A DNA stretch of 9,853 nt. Origin: Bacteriovorax stolpii. Lineage in GTDB: Bacteria > Bdellovibrionota > Bacteriovoracia > Bacteriovoracales > Bacteriovoracaceae. Position numbers and translations under genes: made by a program. The notes below the pieces were generated by a model. The model was not told the origin of the DNA, made no database searches, and saw only the letters and a program-made list of their open reading frames with translations. The DNA lies in contig CAMAYW010000057.1 of assembly GCA_945862475.1 (NCBI GenBank), positions 1 to 9,853 on the forward strand. Direction: 5' to 3'. Positions 1-6,161 of this stretch are shown piece after piece; the first letter of the stretch is position 1; each line of letters opens with the position of its first letter.

Positions 1-1
1 A

Positions 2-946
2 GTTATCTCAACCTCAAATTATGAGGCGAGAAAGTATGGAGTAAGGTCGGCCATGCCTACAGCGCTGGCAAAAAGACTCTGCCCAAACCTCGTCGTGGTA
101 CCTGGGCGGATGTCAAAATACAAAGAAGTTTCAGATCAGGTATTTAGCATTTTTCATCAGTACACGTCTTTAGTTGAGGGCCTATCATGGGATGAGGCTT
201 ATTTGGATGTCACAAACTGCTCTATTCTTAATAATTCGGCTACTCTCATCGCCAAAGAGATAAGAGAAAAAATTTTTCTCACAACAGGTGGCCTCACTGC
301 TTCAGCTGGAATTGGCCCCAATAAACTCATCGCTAAGATGGCCAGTGACTTTCATAAACCCAATGGGCAATTAACTGTGCCGCCAGAGGCGGTCTATGAC
401 TTTGTTAAAAGAATTCCTGTAGAAAAGCTATGGGGTGTGGGAAAGGTGACTGCGAAATCGATGCATGAGCGAGGTATAAAAACTTGCTTGGATCTTCAAT
501 CCTTTACTCGAGAAGAATTAGTAAGTTTTTATGGCAAATACGGTTGGATGCTTTTTGATTTTTGTCGAGGAATCGATTTCAGGGAGGTTGAAACAGAATA
601 CGAAAGAAAATCTTTAGGAACAGAGGAAACTTACGCCGAGGATATTTCTAACGTTGAAGAAATGAAAGAACGCATAAGTGAGATGGTAAAAGAAGTTCGA
701 GAAACTCTAAGGGAATTTACCGATAAAGAAATTAAAGCCCTTCATGTAAAAATTAAATATTTTGATTTTAAACAAACAACGATTGAAAGACAGATGCCTT
801 TTGATGAAGACAATTTTCTCTACCTCTTTATTGAAAGGTGGTCTATGGATCCAAGACCAGTAAGGCTTCTAGGCGTAGGTGTAAAATTTGAAGACTCAAA
901 AGATTCCCAGCTTCCTCTTTTTGACGGACTCCCTCAACTGGGATAA
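2..946 (+). CDS. dinB: DNA polymerase IV (Y-family translesion polymerase), 5' end outside the window
   Basis: Error-prone Y-family polymerase that copies past damaged template bases. The open frame runs to the window edge without a start. Before the first ATG (53) it encodes the conserved DinB stretch NYEARKYGVRSAMP, so that ATG is internal. Compared with E. coli DinB about 39 residues are missing, including the first catalytic Asp and the steric-gate Phe. Seen here are the palm motif SWDEAYLD, with the Asp-Glu metal ligands at nt 191-196 (E. coli D103/E104), the GIGPNKLIAKMASD thumb helix-hairpin-helix, a second one (LWGVGKVTAKSM) and the little-finger domain. The C-terminus carries QLPLF (nt 908-922), a textbook beta-clamp binding motif. 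The stop is 9 nt before ruvX, suggesting co-transcription. The Trp in SWDEAYLD, where E. coli has Leu, is a minor oddity. The identification is secure. Confidence 0.96.
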   Translation, partial: VISTSNYEARKYGVRSAMPTALAKRLCPNLVVVPGRMSKYKEVSDQVFSIFHQYTSLVEGLSWDEAYLDVTNCSILNNSATLIAKEIREKIFLTTGGLTASAGIGPNKLIAKMASDFHKPNGQLTVPPEAVYDFVKRIPVEKLWGVGKVTAKSMHERGIKTCLDLQSFTREELVSFYGKYGWMLFDFCRGIDFREVETEYERKSLGTEETYAEDISNVEEMKERISEMVKEVRETLREFTDKEIKALHVKIKYFDFKQTTIERQMPFDEDNFLYLFIERWSMDPRPVRLLGVGVKFEDSKDSQLPLFDGLPQLG

Positions 947-955
947 ATTTTTTCC

Positions 956-1429
956 ATGTCAGAATTCCAACTGCCTCCTCAGCATGAACTCAATTTAAAA
1001 AATATCCTGGCCCTCGACTTCGGTGAAAAATTTATTGGTGTCGCAAGTTTTTGCGTTAATCGTGATCCATTTCCTTCTCCTTATGGAAGAATCGCCAACA
1101 CATCCAGCGATGCTGTAGTTAAGGAGCTTCAAAAAATCATCCAAGACGAAATGATTGAAATTTTGGTGATTGGACTTCCCCACCTTCTGGATGGAAAAAA
1201 AACATCCACAACAACCAAGGCAGAAGGTTTTATTCAATTCATAAAAGAGCATTTCAGTCTACCTATAGAAGAGCAGGATGAAACTCTCTCTACCTTTGAG
1301 GCTGAATCCAGAATGAAGAATTCCCCTCGATATAATTTTAAAGTCGACATGAAACAAATTGATGCAGTTGCTGCATCGATTATTTTGGAAGATTTTATTC
1401 GCCGCAAGAAACGAGAAAATGATTTATAA
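956..1429 (+). CDS. ruvX: RuvX/YqgF family putative Holliday junction resolvase / pre-16S rRNA nuclease
   Basis: Small RNase H-fold nuclease (157 aa, slightly longer than the usual ~140). In E. coli the family (YqgF) matures the 5' end of 16S rRNA, and it was first proposed as a Holliday junction resolvase. Visible motifs are the N-terminal LDFGEKFIGVA with the first catalytic Asp (residue 21), VIGLPHLLDGKKT in the middle, EEQDETLSTFEAE (family usually DERLTT, so Arg is replaced by Thr here) and the C-terminal DAVAASIILEDFI with the last acidic residue. About 16 residues precede the first strand, and no alternative in-frame ATG lies in that stretch. There is no good Shine-Dalgarno. A TAAATT hexamer made from the dinB stop lies at -12 to -7, so translation could depend on coupling to dinB or on a leaderless transcript. 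mltG follows after 7 nt; ruvX-mltG neighbourhood is common in bacteria. Confidence 0.92.
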   Translation: MSEFQLPPQHELNLKNILALDFGEKFIGVASFCVNRDPFPSPYGRIANTSSDAVVKELQKIIQDEMIEILVIGLPHLLDGKKTSTTTKAEGFIQFIKEHFSLPIEEQDETLSTFEAESRMKNSPRYNFKVDMKQIDAVAASIILEDFIRRKKRENDL

Positions 1430-1430
1430 T
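1425..1430 (+). promoter_or_regulatory. Perfect -10 box placed for a leaderless mltG mRNA
   Basis: TATAAT exactly matches the sigma-70 -10 consensus and ends 6 nt before the mltG ATG. A transcript from it would begin at or within a base or two of the start codon. It overlaps the ruvX stop codon (1427-1429). No convincing -35 box lies 15-19 bp upstream (that region reads CGCCGCAAG), so the call rests on the hexamer, its position and the same layout at other genes in this window. Confidence 0.4.
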
Positions 1431-1436
1431 TAAGGC

Positions 1437-2462
1437 ATGAAAAAAGCCTTTATCTTTTGCACTGTCGCTATTCCGATTCTTTTGACTCTATTTGTTGGTG
1501 GCTACATTTGGAGTGTCCATCGTCATACCTACCAAGGCGAAGATACTATTTTTGAAGTCAGAAACGGTGATACTTTTGGAAGAATTAATCAACGTCTCTT
1601 TGATCAAGGTCTTATTCCAGATAAAAGAATGTTTCACTATTATGCAAAATACAAAAATATTTTGACGAAATTCCAAGCTGGAAGCTTTACTATTTCGAAA
1701 GGATCTAGCTTCACGGATGTGGCGAAGACACTTGTCTATGGCCAACCTAATCTCACAACGATAACGATTCCAGAAGGGAAGAATATGTTTGAGATTGCAA
1801 AACTTGTTGAGCAATCTGGAATATGTTCAGAAAAAGATTTTCTTGAAGCAACTAAAAATCCAGAATTCATTTCTGAGCTTAATATCGAAGCAAATAATTT
1901 AGAGGGATACCTCTACCCAGAGACTTATCGTTTTGCCCCCAAAACTTCAGCAAAATCTGTGGTCAAAACAATGGTTGAGCTCTTTAAGAATAAGACGAAT
2001 GAACTTACCTTCTCTCATCCATTTTTAAATAAACATCAGGTGATCATTCTTGCCTCTGTGGTCGAAAAAGAAACGGGTGCCAAAATCGAAAGACCACTCA
2101 TTGCTGGAGTTTTCACCAACCGATTAAAAAAGCGGATGCGACTTCAGTCAGACCCCACAACTGTTTACGGCATTTGGTCTCGCTATACGGGAAATATAAA
2201 AAAATCGGATCTTCTTGAGGAGACTCCGTATAACACCTATAAGATCCCTGCTCTTCCTGTTGGACCCATTTCGAACCCAAGTCTCGAGGCAATCAAGGCG
2301 GTTCTTAGTCCTGAAAATCATGAGTTTTTATATTTTGTAAGTAAAAATGATGGGACTCACGTTTTTTCAAAATCCTATGAGGATCACAACCGTGCCGTCG
2401 ATGACTACCAGAGAAGAGCAAGTGCTAGGAAAGGGAAAAGTTGGAGAAACTTAAAGCAGTGA
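1437..2462 (+). CDS. mltG: Endolytic peptidoglycan transglycosylase MltG (YceG-like)
   Basis: Inner-membrane lytic transglycosylase that cuts nascent glycan strands internally and is thought to set glycan length. The 341-residue length fits the family. Residues 4-26 form one N-terminal transmembrane helix after the basic MKK. Next comes a LysM-like subdomain (about 37-100, FEVRNGDTFGRINQRLFDQG), then the YceG catalytic domain: EGYLYPETYRF (156-166), ILASVVEKETG (204-214) with Glu210 matching the catalytic Glu218 of E. coli MltG, LQSDPTTVYG (236-245), PYNTY (264-268), LPVGPISNPS (273-282) and FLYFVSKNDGTHVFS plus YEDHNRAV near the end. AAGG lies only 1 nt before the ATG, too close for a usual Shine-Dalgarno, whereas a perfect TATAAT sits at -12 to -7, so a leaderless transcript is possible. 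The 3' end overlaps the convergent gene by 12 bp. Confidence 0.95.
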   Translation: MKKAFIFCTVAIPILLTLFVGGYIWSVHRHTYQGEDTIFEVRNGDTFGRINQRLFDQGLIPDKRMFHYYAKYKNILTKFQAGSFTISKGSSFTDVAKTLVYGQPNLTTITIPEGKNMFEIAKLVEQSGICSEKDFLEATKNPEFISELNIEANNLEGYLYPETYRFAPKTSAKSVVKTMVELFKNKTNELTFSHPFLNKHQVIILASVVEKETGAKIERPLIAGVFTNRLKKRMRLQSDPTTVYGIWSRYTGNIKKSDLLEETPYNTYKIPALPVGPISNPSLEAIKAVLSPENHEFLYFVSKNDGTHVFSKSYEDHNRAVDDYQRRASARKGKSWRNLKQ

Positions 2463-3797
2463 ATTTGAGCACTGGTCAGTGATGTTCTGAAAAGTTCTCA
2501 AGTTACTGTTATCGCCATCCACCCACATAAGGATGGACGACTTCTTGTTGGATCTTAAATTCTTTAATGAAAATTGAACCATCGTAGTTTTTGTAATCAC
2601 TTCATTGGTTGTTGCAAGAACTCTTCCAAAAGAATCCATCGACCTCTTAAATGTTTTTGAAGTTATGGGAATATCTTCTACGTAGGTGTTTCGATTCGTT
2701 CCTAAACTTTCTAACCAAGTACCTAGGGGCCGAAAGCATTTTGGATAAACTTCTGTCTCCTGAATATCTCCCTTAGGAATAAGCTTTACTCCAAACTGAA
2801 CGTACTTACTTAATCCCTGGATAGACTCTTCATATTTCTTTTTTAAATCTGCAAACAAGAGATTCGTGGAAAGCATTTCAGATCGTGCTCTATCAACTTT
2901 CGAGTAATCCAAATCTTTTAAACATTCTCTTTCTTCCAGCATGTCATCATCGTCATGAGTTGGGGCACAAGCAAAATTCGTCCCATGACTCATTTCTTTA
3001 AGCGGCTGCAAAAGAAGTCCCGTCGACTCCAAATAACTTCTTAGTTTAGGGTCCATGTTCTGAGAAATCATGGCCCGAACTTTTCCTCTAATATCTATAA
3101 TAGGAGCTCCGCTTCCTCCACGAGTTACAGGGCAGTCAGAAAAAAGCATATTGGGAGATGATTCGTTTAATACAAGTGGGTTGATGTAACTGTTGTGAAC
3201 ACCTTCACATGTCGATTTTTTGATGATCGCAGAAAAGCCGTCCTGCTGGTCAATCATCCAGGTAGTGTACTCTCTGTTATTAAGAATTCCCTCTCTAAGA
3301 ATCTGTGCCTTTCGTCTAAAGTACATGGGTTTTGATAGCTCTAAAAAAGCAACGTCATCCCTCCAAAGAATGGGATCTTTGTCTTCATTTTGAGACACCA
3401 TTCTTACTTTCAAACAACCCGCTCTTTCTGCCGGAAAATTTATAGATTTTGGGAAAAAGAAAAAAATATCTCGGCTACAATCTTGACCGGCAAGTCTCAA
3501 TAAGTTCGGTAAGCAAGAAGAGCTCGTCGCAACGGTATTTTCATCAACTAAAAAACCCGTGCAAAAATTAAACTTGTCACCATTAACGATTACAAGTTTC
3601 GTTATATAGTTAGGACAAACTTGATTATTCTCACAACTAACGTCTTGCTTTTCTAAATACGTATCAATTTGAGATTGAGGCGGACGAATCACTTCTTTGA
3701 CAGAGTCATCAATTGGTTTTTTTCCACACCCAACCAACAACAAAATTGTTCCAATACTCAAAGCTGAATAGAGTCTTAGATTAAGGAAAAAATGCAT
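2451..3797 (-). CDS. Trypsin-fold (S1-like) lipoprotein lacking the catalytic histidine
   Basis: Predicted exported lipoprotein of 448 aa. A hydrophobic signal sequence ends in the lipobox LVGC (21-24), so Cys24 would be acylated. Residues about 60-265 look like a chymotrypsin-fold domain: CTGFLVDENTVATSSSCL (79-96) fits the region around His57-Cys58, DDVAFLEL (147-154) supplies an Asp (148) at the Asp102 position, and RGGSGAPII (226-234) supplies the nucleophile Ser229. The residue before Cys95, where the catalytic His belongs, is Ser94 (TCT, nt 3516-3518). As read, the triad is broken, so the protein is more likely a binding or scaffold pseudoprotease than an enzyme. There are thirteen cysteines including the lipidated one, suggesting disulfides. 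Residues about 270-448 match nothing I recognise and contain HDDDDMLEERE. The ATG shares one base with the stop of the upstream flavin reductase, and the stop overlaps mltG. Confidence 0.82.
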   Translation of the reverse strand: MHFFLNLRLYSALSIGTILLLVGCGKKPIDDSVKEVIRPPQSQIDTYLEKQDVSCENNQVCPNYITKLVIVNGDKFNFCTGFLVDENTVATSSSCLPNLLRLAGQDCSRDIFFFFPKSINFPAERAGCLKVRMVSQNEDKDPILWRDDVAFLELSKPMYFRRKAQILREGILNNREYTTWMIDQQDGFSAIIKKSTCEGVHNSYINPLVLNESSPNMLFSDCPVTRGGSGAPIIDIRGKVRAMISQNMDPKLRSYLESTGLLLQPLKEMSHGTNFACAPTHDDDDMLEERECLKDLDYSKVDRARSEMLSTNLLFADLKKKYEESIQGLSKYVQFGVKLIPKGDIQETEVYPKCFRPLGTWLESLGTNRNTYVEDIPITSKTFKRSMDSFGRVLATTNEVITKTTMVQFSLKNLRSNKKSSILMWVDGDNSNLRTFQNITDQCSNSLL

Positions 3798-4279
3798 TAG
3801 TAACTGGCCCCAGATTTTCTTATGTGGACCATAGGTTTTGATTCTTCGTTCATGGAATAAGAGGCAAGAACTTCAGCGAAAATAACTTCATGGTCACCAG
3901 GCGATACGGATGAAACGAGCCTACACTCAATAGATGATTTGGCCCCCTTAATAAGGACTCCGCCATTTTCACCAAACTCGTGGGGGATCTCTTGAAAAGG
4001 ATTTGTTTGTGGGTCGTAACCTTTCCAAAAGTGTTTCAAATAGGTTTTATCGTGTTCACCTACGATATTAATGGCAAAATTCTTCCCGGACTTAATTAAG
4101 TCATAGGCCGGTCTGCCTGGCTTGATGGCCAAAGAAATCATTAAGGGATTGAATGATATTTGTTGAATCCAGCTCGCTAGATACCCATCAATAGACTTAG
4201 TAGATGGATCACTTACGGCAACTATAAAAAGGCCAGATGGAATGTGGCCAACAGAATCAGCTTTTGCGCTTTGCAACAT
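3797..4279 (-). CDS. Flavin reductase-like FMN-binding protein
   Basis: Predicted cytoplasmic flavoprotein of 160 aa with the flavin reductase-like FMN-binding split-barrel fold. Proteins of this type use NAD(P)H to reduce flavin or act as small FMN oxidoreductases; the substrate here cannot be told. Seen are the opening IPSGLFIVAV (13-22), the flavin-contacting ASWIQQISFNPLMISLAIKP (35-54), SGKNFAINIVG (64-74), IECRLVSSVSPGDHEVIFAEV (117-137) with the conserved GDH, and the typical end HIRKSGASY. The ASW-QQ-SF wording resembles the flavin reductase module fused to cyanobacterial flavodiiron proteins, a family-level resemblance only. There is no signal peptide. GAGGGG directly before the ATG can act as a close-spaced Shine-Dalgarno. 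It is first in a two-gene unit: its TAA overlaps the ATG of the lipoprotein gene (TAATG), which suggests coupled translation. Confidence 0.87.
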   Translation of the reverse strand: MLQSAKADSVGHIPSGLFIVAVSDPSTKSIDGYLASWIQQISFNPLMISLAIKPGRPAYDLIKSGKNFAINIVGEHDKTYLKHFWKGYDPQTNPFQEIPHEFGENGGVLIKGAKSSIECRLVSSVSPGDHEVIFAEVLASYSMNEESKPMVHIRKSGASY

Positions 4280-4310
4280 AACCCCTCAGAAACACAATAA
4301 ACAATAATTC

Positions 4311-4340
4311 ACGTTACCGACTCGAAAGCAAATTTGTCAA
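4311..4340 (-). promoter_or_regulatory. Candidate sigma-70 promoter for the flavin reductase / pseudoprotease unit
   Basis: On the minus strand a perfect TTGACA (4340-4335) is followed after 18 bp by TAACGT (4316-4311), which matches the -10 consensus at positions 1, 2 and 6. Transcription would begin near 4304, giving a leader of about 25 nt that includes the GAGGGG ribosome site. The -35 is strong and the -10 weak. Confidence 0.4.
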
Positions 4341-4385
4341 ACTTAGGACAAAGAAAATGGGTAATAATTCAAAGAAATTGAATTT

Positions 4386-4403
4386 TCGGTAAAAATTTGC
4401 CGA
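4386..4403. promoter_or_regulatory. Imperfect palindrome between divergent genes (possible operator)
   Basis: The sequence TCGGTAAAAATTTGCCGA is an 18-bp palindrome with arms TCGG and CCGA around an AAA/TTT core and one T/G mismatch. Its centre is about 22 bp upstream of the proposed -35 box of the dksA-like gene and inside the shared control region with the flavin reductase. That is a usual place for an activator or repressor site. No regulator gene lies nearby to pair with it. Confidence 0.25.
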
Positions 4404-4416
4404 TAAAACGTCTCGC

Positions 4417-4445
4417 TTGAGTGAGTTGTCCTTGACTCTTAGAAT
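4417..4445 (+). promoter_or_regulatory. Candidate sigma-70 promoter of the dksA-like gene
   Basis: TTGAGT (4417-4422) and TAGAAT (4440-4445) are separated by exactly 17 bp and match the consensus hexamers at 4 of 6 and 5 of 6 positions. Transcription would begin near 4452, leaving a leader of about 70 nt before the GTG at 4522. A TTGACT at 4432-4437 has no matching -10 at the right distance. Confidence 0.5.
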
Positions 4446-4462
4446 AGAGAGGAGCGGGACAA

Positions 4463-4492
4463 ATGCTTTACTTGCTGCATTATTTTAATTAA
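4463..4492 (+). CDS. Possible nine-codon leader ORF (MLYLLHYFN)
   Basis: In the leader of the dksA-like gene, ATG at 4463 opens nine codons ending in TAA. GAGGAG (4449-4454) precedes it by 8 nt, better spaced than the ribosome site of the main gene. Three of the nine residues are Leu. If transcription begins near 4452 as the best promoter predicts, part of this ribosome site would be missing from the mRNA, which weakens the call. It could be a regulatory leader peptide or chance. Confidence 0.2.
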   Translation: MLYLLHYFN

Positions 4493-4510
4493 AAACCGCA
4501 TACCGTATCC

Positions 4511-4517
4511 GAGGAGG
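4511..4517 (+). promoter_or_regulatory. Strong ribosome binding site fixing a GTG start
   Basis: GAGGAGG lies 4 nt before GTG 4522. There is no in-frame ATG between the upstream in-frame TAA (4486-4488) and this GTG, so the site decides the start codon. Confidence 0.75.
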
Positions 4518-4521
4518 ATCT

Positions 4522-4893
4522 GTGGATAAAAAGAAAGTCGAACACTTTAAAGAGTTGCTCTTAAAACATAGGCAGCAAATTTTAAATGTGGGCTTATTAA
4601 ATAAATCTGAGGACTTACATGTTTCTGAGGAAGACCTCTCCGACGAAACTGATCTCGCCTCATCCCTCATCCAACAGCAACTCTCTTGCACTATTCGTGA
4701 TAGAGAATTTGCGAAACTCAGACGCATCGATATGGCGCTCGAGAAAGTTTCTGACGGGACTTACGGTCACTGTGAAGATTGTGAAGAAGAGATTAGTCTC
4801 AAAAGACTTGAGAACCAACCCTGGGCGGAACTCTGTATTACTCATGCTGAGGAGAAAGAAAGAGAAGAATCTCAAATTTGGCGACAAGCTTAA
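4522..4893 (+). CDS. DksA/TraR-family RNA polymerase-binding transcription factor
   Basis: Predicted regulator of 123 aa that inserts a coiled coil into the secondary channel of RNA polymerase, as DksA does with ppGpp; which promoters it controls is unknown. Residues about 2-75 form the helical hairpin. SDETDLAS (40-47) places Asp41 and Asp44 where E. coli DksA has the tip residues Asp71 and Asp74, so the functional tip is kept. The zinc finger is YGHCEDCEEEISLKRLE...WAELCITHAEEKE: Cys84, Cys87, Cys105 and His108, spaced C-X2-C-X17-C-X2-H, with His replacing the usual fourth Cys. It is shorter than E. coli DksA (151 aa) mainly at the N-terminus. The start is GTG with a strong GAGGAGG. It seems monocistronic: own promoter, and a terminator 22 nt after the stop. 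I leave the symbol empty because several dksA/traR paralogues usually exist. Confidence 0.9.
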   Translation: MDKKKVEHFKELLLKHRQQILNVGLLNKSEDLHVSEEDLSDETDLASSLIQQQLSCTIRDREFAKLRRIDMALEKVSDGTYGHCEDCEEEISLKRLENQPWAELCITHAEEKEREESQIWRQA

Positions 4894-4914
4894 TCATTGT
4901 AAAAACAAAATCTT

Positions 4915-4943
4915 AAAAGGGTCCTAACGGGACCCTTTTTTTT
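4915..4943 (+). terminator. Strong Rho-independent terminator after the dksA-like gene
   Basis: A 10-bp perfect stem (AAAAGGGTCC pairing with GGACCCTTTT) encloses the 5-nt loop TAACG, and the right arm runs into eight T residues (4936-4943). It separates the regulator from the protease gene. Confidence 0.95.
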
Positions 4944-5017
4944 GACTACTTATTAGACACTGCACTCTACTTTCGACACCTTTCCCCTCATAACCCCTTA
5001 AAAGACAAGTCTCATTT

Positions 5018-5034
5018 TTGGCAGGACCTTTGCT
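5018..5034 (+). promoter_or_regulatory. Near-consensus sigma-54 (-24/-12) promoter before the protease gene
   Basis: TTGGCAG (5018-5024), five bases, then TTGCT (5030-5034) fits YTGGCAC-N5-TTGCW with one mismatch (G for C at the end of the -24 element). The essential GG (5020-5021) and GC (5032-5033) are exactly 10 bp apart. Transcription would begin near 5045, about 55 nt before the ATG at 5100. A promoter is needed here because a strong terminator ends at 4943. This predicts control by an RpoN-dependent enhancer-binding protein; its site is not identified, though CCCCTCA/CCCCTTA repeats 10 bp apart lie at 4984-5000. Confidence 0.6.
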
Positions 5035-5099
5035 TTACTTATTTACACGAAGGCACAGGGTCTTCACCAACTGATCTCAAACTGTGGTAAGGAATGGGA

Positions 5100-6140
5100 A
5101 TGAAAAGAGTAGCTAAAACGATCCTCTCTTTAGCTTTAAGTCTTAACCTCGGGTTAGCATCCGCCGCGGGTCTTGCTTATAACCCAGAACTTCTCATTTC
5201 TCGTTTTGCTTCTTGGGGAATTGACCCAGATAAACACCTGGCCTCTATTAATCTTAAAGATTCTTGGTCGCGTTTCAAAAAGAACAAAGAAATTATCGTT
5301 GCTGTGGTTGATACAGGAATTCAAGGTGATCACGCTTTTCTTCAAAAGAATATTTACGTACCAGGGAAGAGAGCTTCTTCCACTCAATTTGGCGTTGATT
5401 TTTCTGGTGAGAAAGTGACTTTCGCTCCAACTGATGCTCACGGACACGGAACTCACGTGGCCGGAATCGTAAAATCAATTTTCCCAGACGTTAAAATATT
5501 GGCCCTGAAGTACTACAACCCAAAAGCTTCAGGTCAAGCAAATCTTGATGCTACAATTAAGGCCCTTCAATATGCTGTTGATCACAACGTTGACGTGATT
5601 AATTACTCTGGTGGAGGACCGGAAGCTTCCGTTGAGGAACTACGTGTTCTAAAACAAGCTGAGAAGAAGGGAATCCTTGTTATTGCAGCAGCAGGGAACG
5701 AGAGATCAAATATTGACGAAAAGCGCAATGCTTACTACCCAGCTTCTTACGGATTATCAAACATCATCACAGTTGGTGCTCATGATGATGAACTGAACAT
5801 TATCTCTTCATCTAACTACGGAAAAAACACTGTTGATATCGCAGCTCCAGGACATAGAATTCGTTCAGCGATTCCAGGAAATGGCGCTGGATACATGACT
5901 GGAACTTCTCAAGCGACAGCATTTGTCACAGGAGTCGCTGCTCTTATTAAATCAAAGTACCCAAAAATGAAATTTGACCAAATTAAAAACATTATTCTGT
6001 CATCTTCACTCAAAGTAAAAAACTTTGAAGGTAAGATTTTGGGTTCTGGGAAATTAGATGCAGGTAAAGCGATTGAACTTGCAGACACTGTTAACCAAAA
6101 ACTTGATTCGATTCCTGCTCGAGCTGTAGCAAACCGTTAA
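5100..6140 (+). CDS. Secreted subtilisin-like serine protease (S8 family)
   Basis: Predicted exported endopeptidase of 346 aa. I chose ATG 5100 over the in-frame ATG 5094 because TAAGGA (5088-5093) is 6 nt before 5100 but touches 5094. From 5100 the product opens with the basic MKRVAK, a hydrophobic stretch and ASA, a signal peptidase I site after residue 22. The catalytic domain follows directly, with no visible inhibitor prodomain. VAVVDTGI holds Asp71, HGHGTHVAG holds His116, AAAGNE holds the oxyanion Asn200 and GTSQATAFVTG holds Ser270, so the triad is complete. The usual Pro-His after GTSxAT is Ala-Phe here, a small deviation. There is no C-terminal extra domain or anchor. Its job could be nutrient or prey protein digestion; the sequence does not settle this. 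lnt begins 21 nt downstream and may be partly co-transcribed. The candidate sigma-54 promoter upstream suggests conditional expression. Confidence 0.93.
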   Translation: MKRVAKTILSLALSLNLGLASAAGLAYNPELLISRFASWGIDPDKHLASINLKDSWSRFKKNKEIIVAVVDTGIQGDHAFLQKNIYVPGKRASSTQFGVDFSGEKVTFAPTDAHGHGTHVAGIVKSIFPDVKILALKYYNPKASGQANLDATIKALQYAVDHNVDVINYSGGGPEASVEELRVLKQAEKKGILVIAAAGNERSNIDEKRNAYYPASYGLSNIITVGAHDDELNIISSSNYGKNTVDIAAPGHRIRSAIPGNGAGYMTGTSQATAFVTGVAALIKSKYPKMKFDQIKNIILSSSLKVKNFEGKILGSGKLDAGKAIELADTVNQKLDSIPARAVANR

Positions 6141-6149
6141 TAAATCACC

Positions 6150-6155
6150 TACAAT
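6150..6155 (+). promoter_or_regulatory. -10-like box placed for a leaderless lnt mRNA
   Basis: TACAAT (5 of 6 to the -10 consensus) ends 6 nt before the lnt ATG (6162). A weak TAGCAA (6127-6132, 3 of 6) sits 17 bp upstream as a possible -35. No Shine-Dalgarno is seen before this ATG, which favours a leaderless start or coupling to the protease gene 21 nt upstream. Confidence 0.35.
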
Positions 6156-6161
6156 CATGAG

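Noticed and set aside
995..1252. 85-codon open frame on the minus strand within ruvX
   Set aside because: It lies wholly opposite a well-conserved gene, resembles no family I know and has no ribosome site of note; the same holds for the antisense frames in mltG (1488-1814), the dksA-like gene and the protease gene.
2457..2481. CAGTG / CACTG / CAGTG inverted repeats at the mltG 3' end as a terminator
   Set aside because: Arms are only 5 bp, the tightest loop would be 2 nt, there is no T run, and the bases lie within coding sequence of the opposite gene.
4619..4927. 102-codon + strand frame overlapping the dksA-like gene
   Set aside because: It is an out-of-frame shadow of a clear DksA/TraR protein and runs into the terminator stem.
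4942..4971. TTGACT-N18-TCTACT as a sigma-70 promoter for the protease gene
   Set aside because: The -35 lies in the terminator T run, the -10 matches only 4 of 6, and the sigma-54 site downstream is a far better match.
4953..4991. Minus-strand 12-codon ORF preceded by AGGGGTT, the same start context as the flavin reductase
   Set aside because: Very short, in a spacer with its own + strand signals, and no sign of a promoter; the shared decamer is probably chance.
5094..5099. ATG at 5094 as start of the protease gene
   Set aside because: The TAAGGA ribosome site abuts it with no spacer, whereas ATG 5100 has 6 nt spacing and gives a clean basic n-region (MKRVAK).
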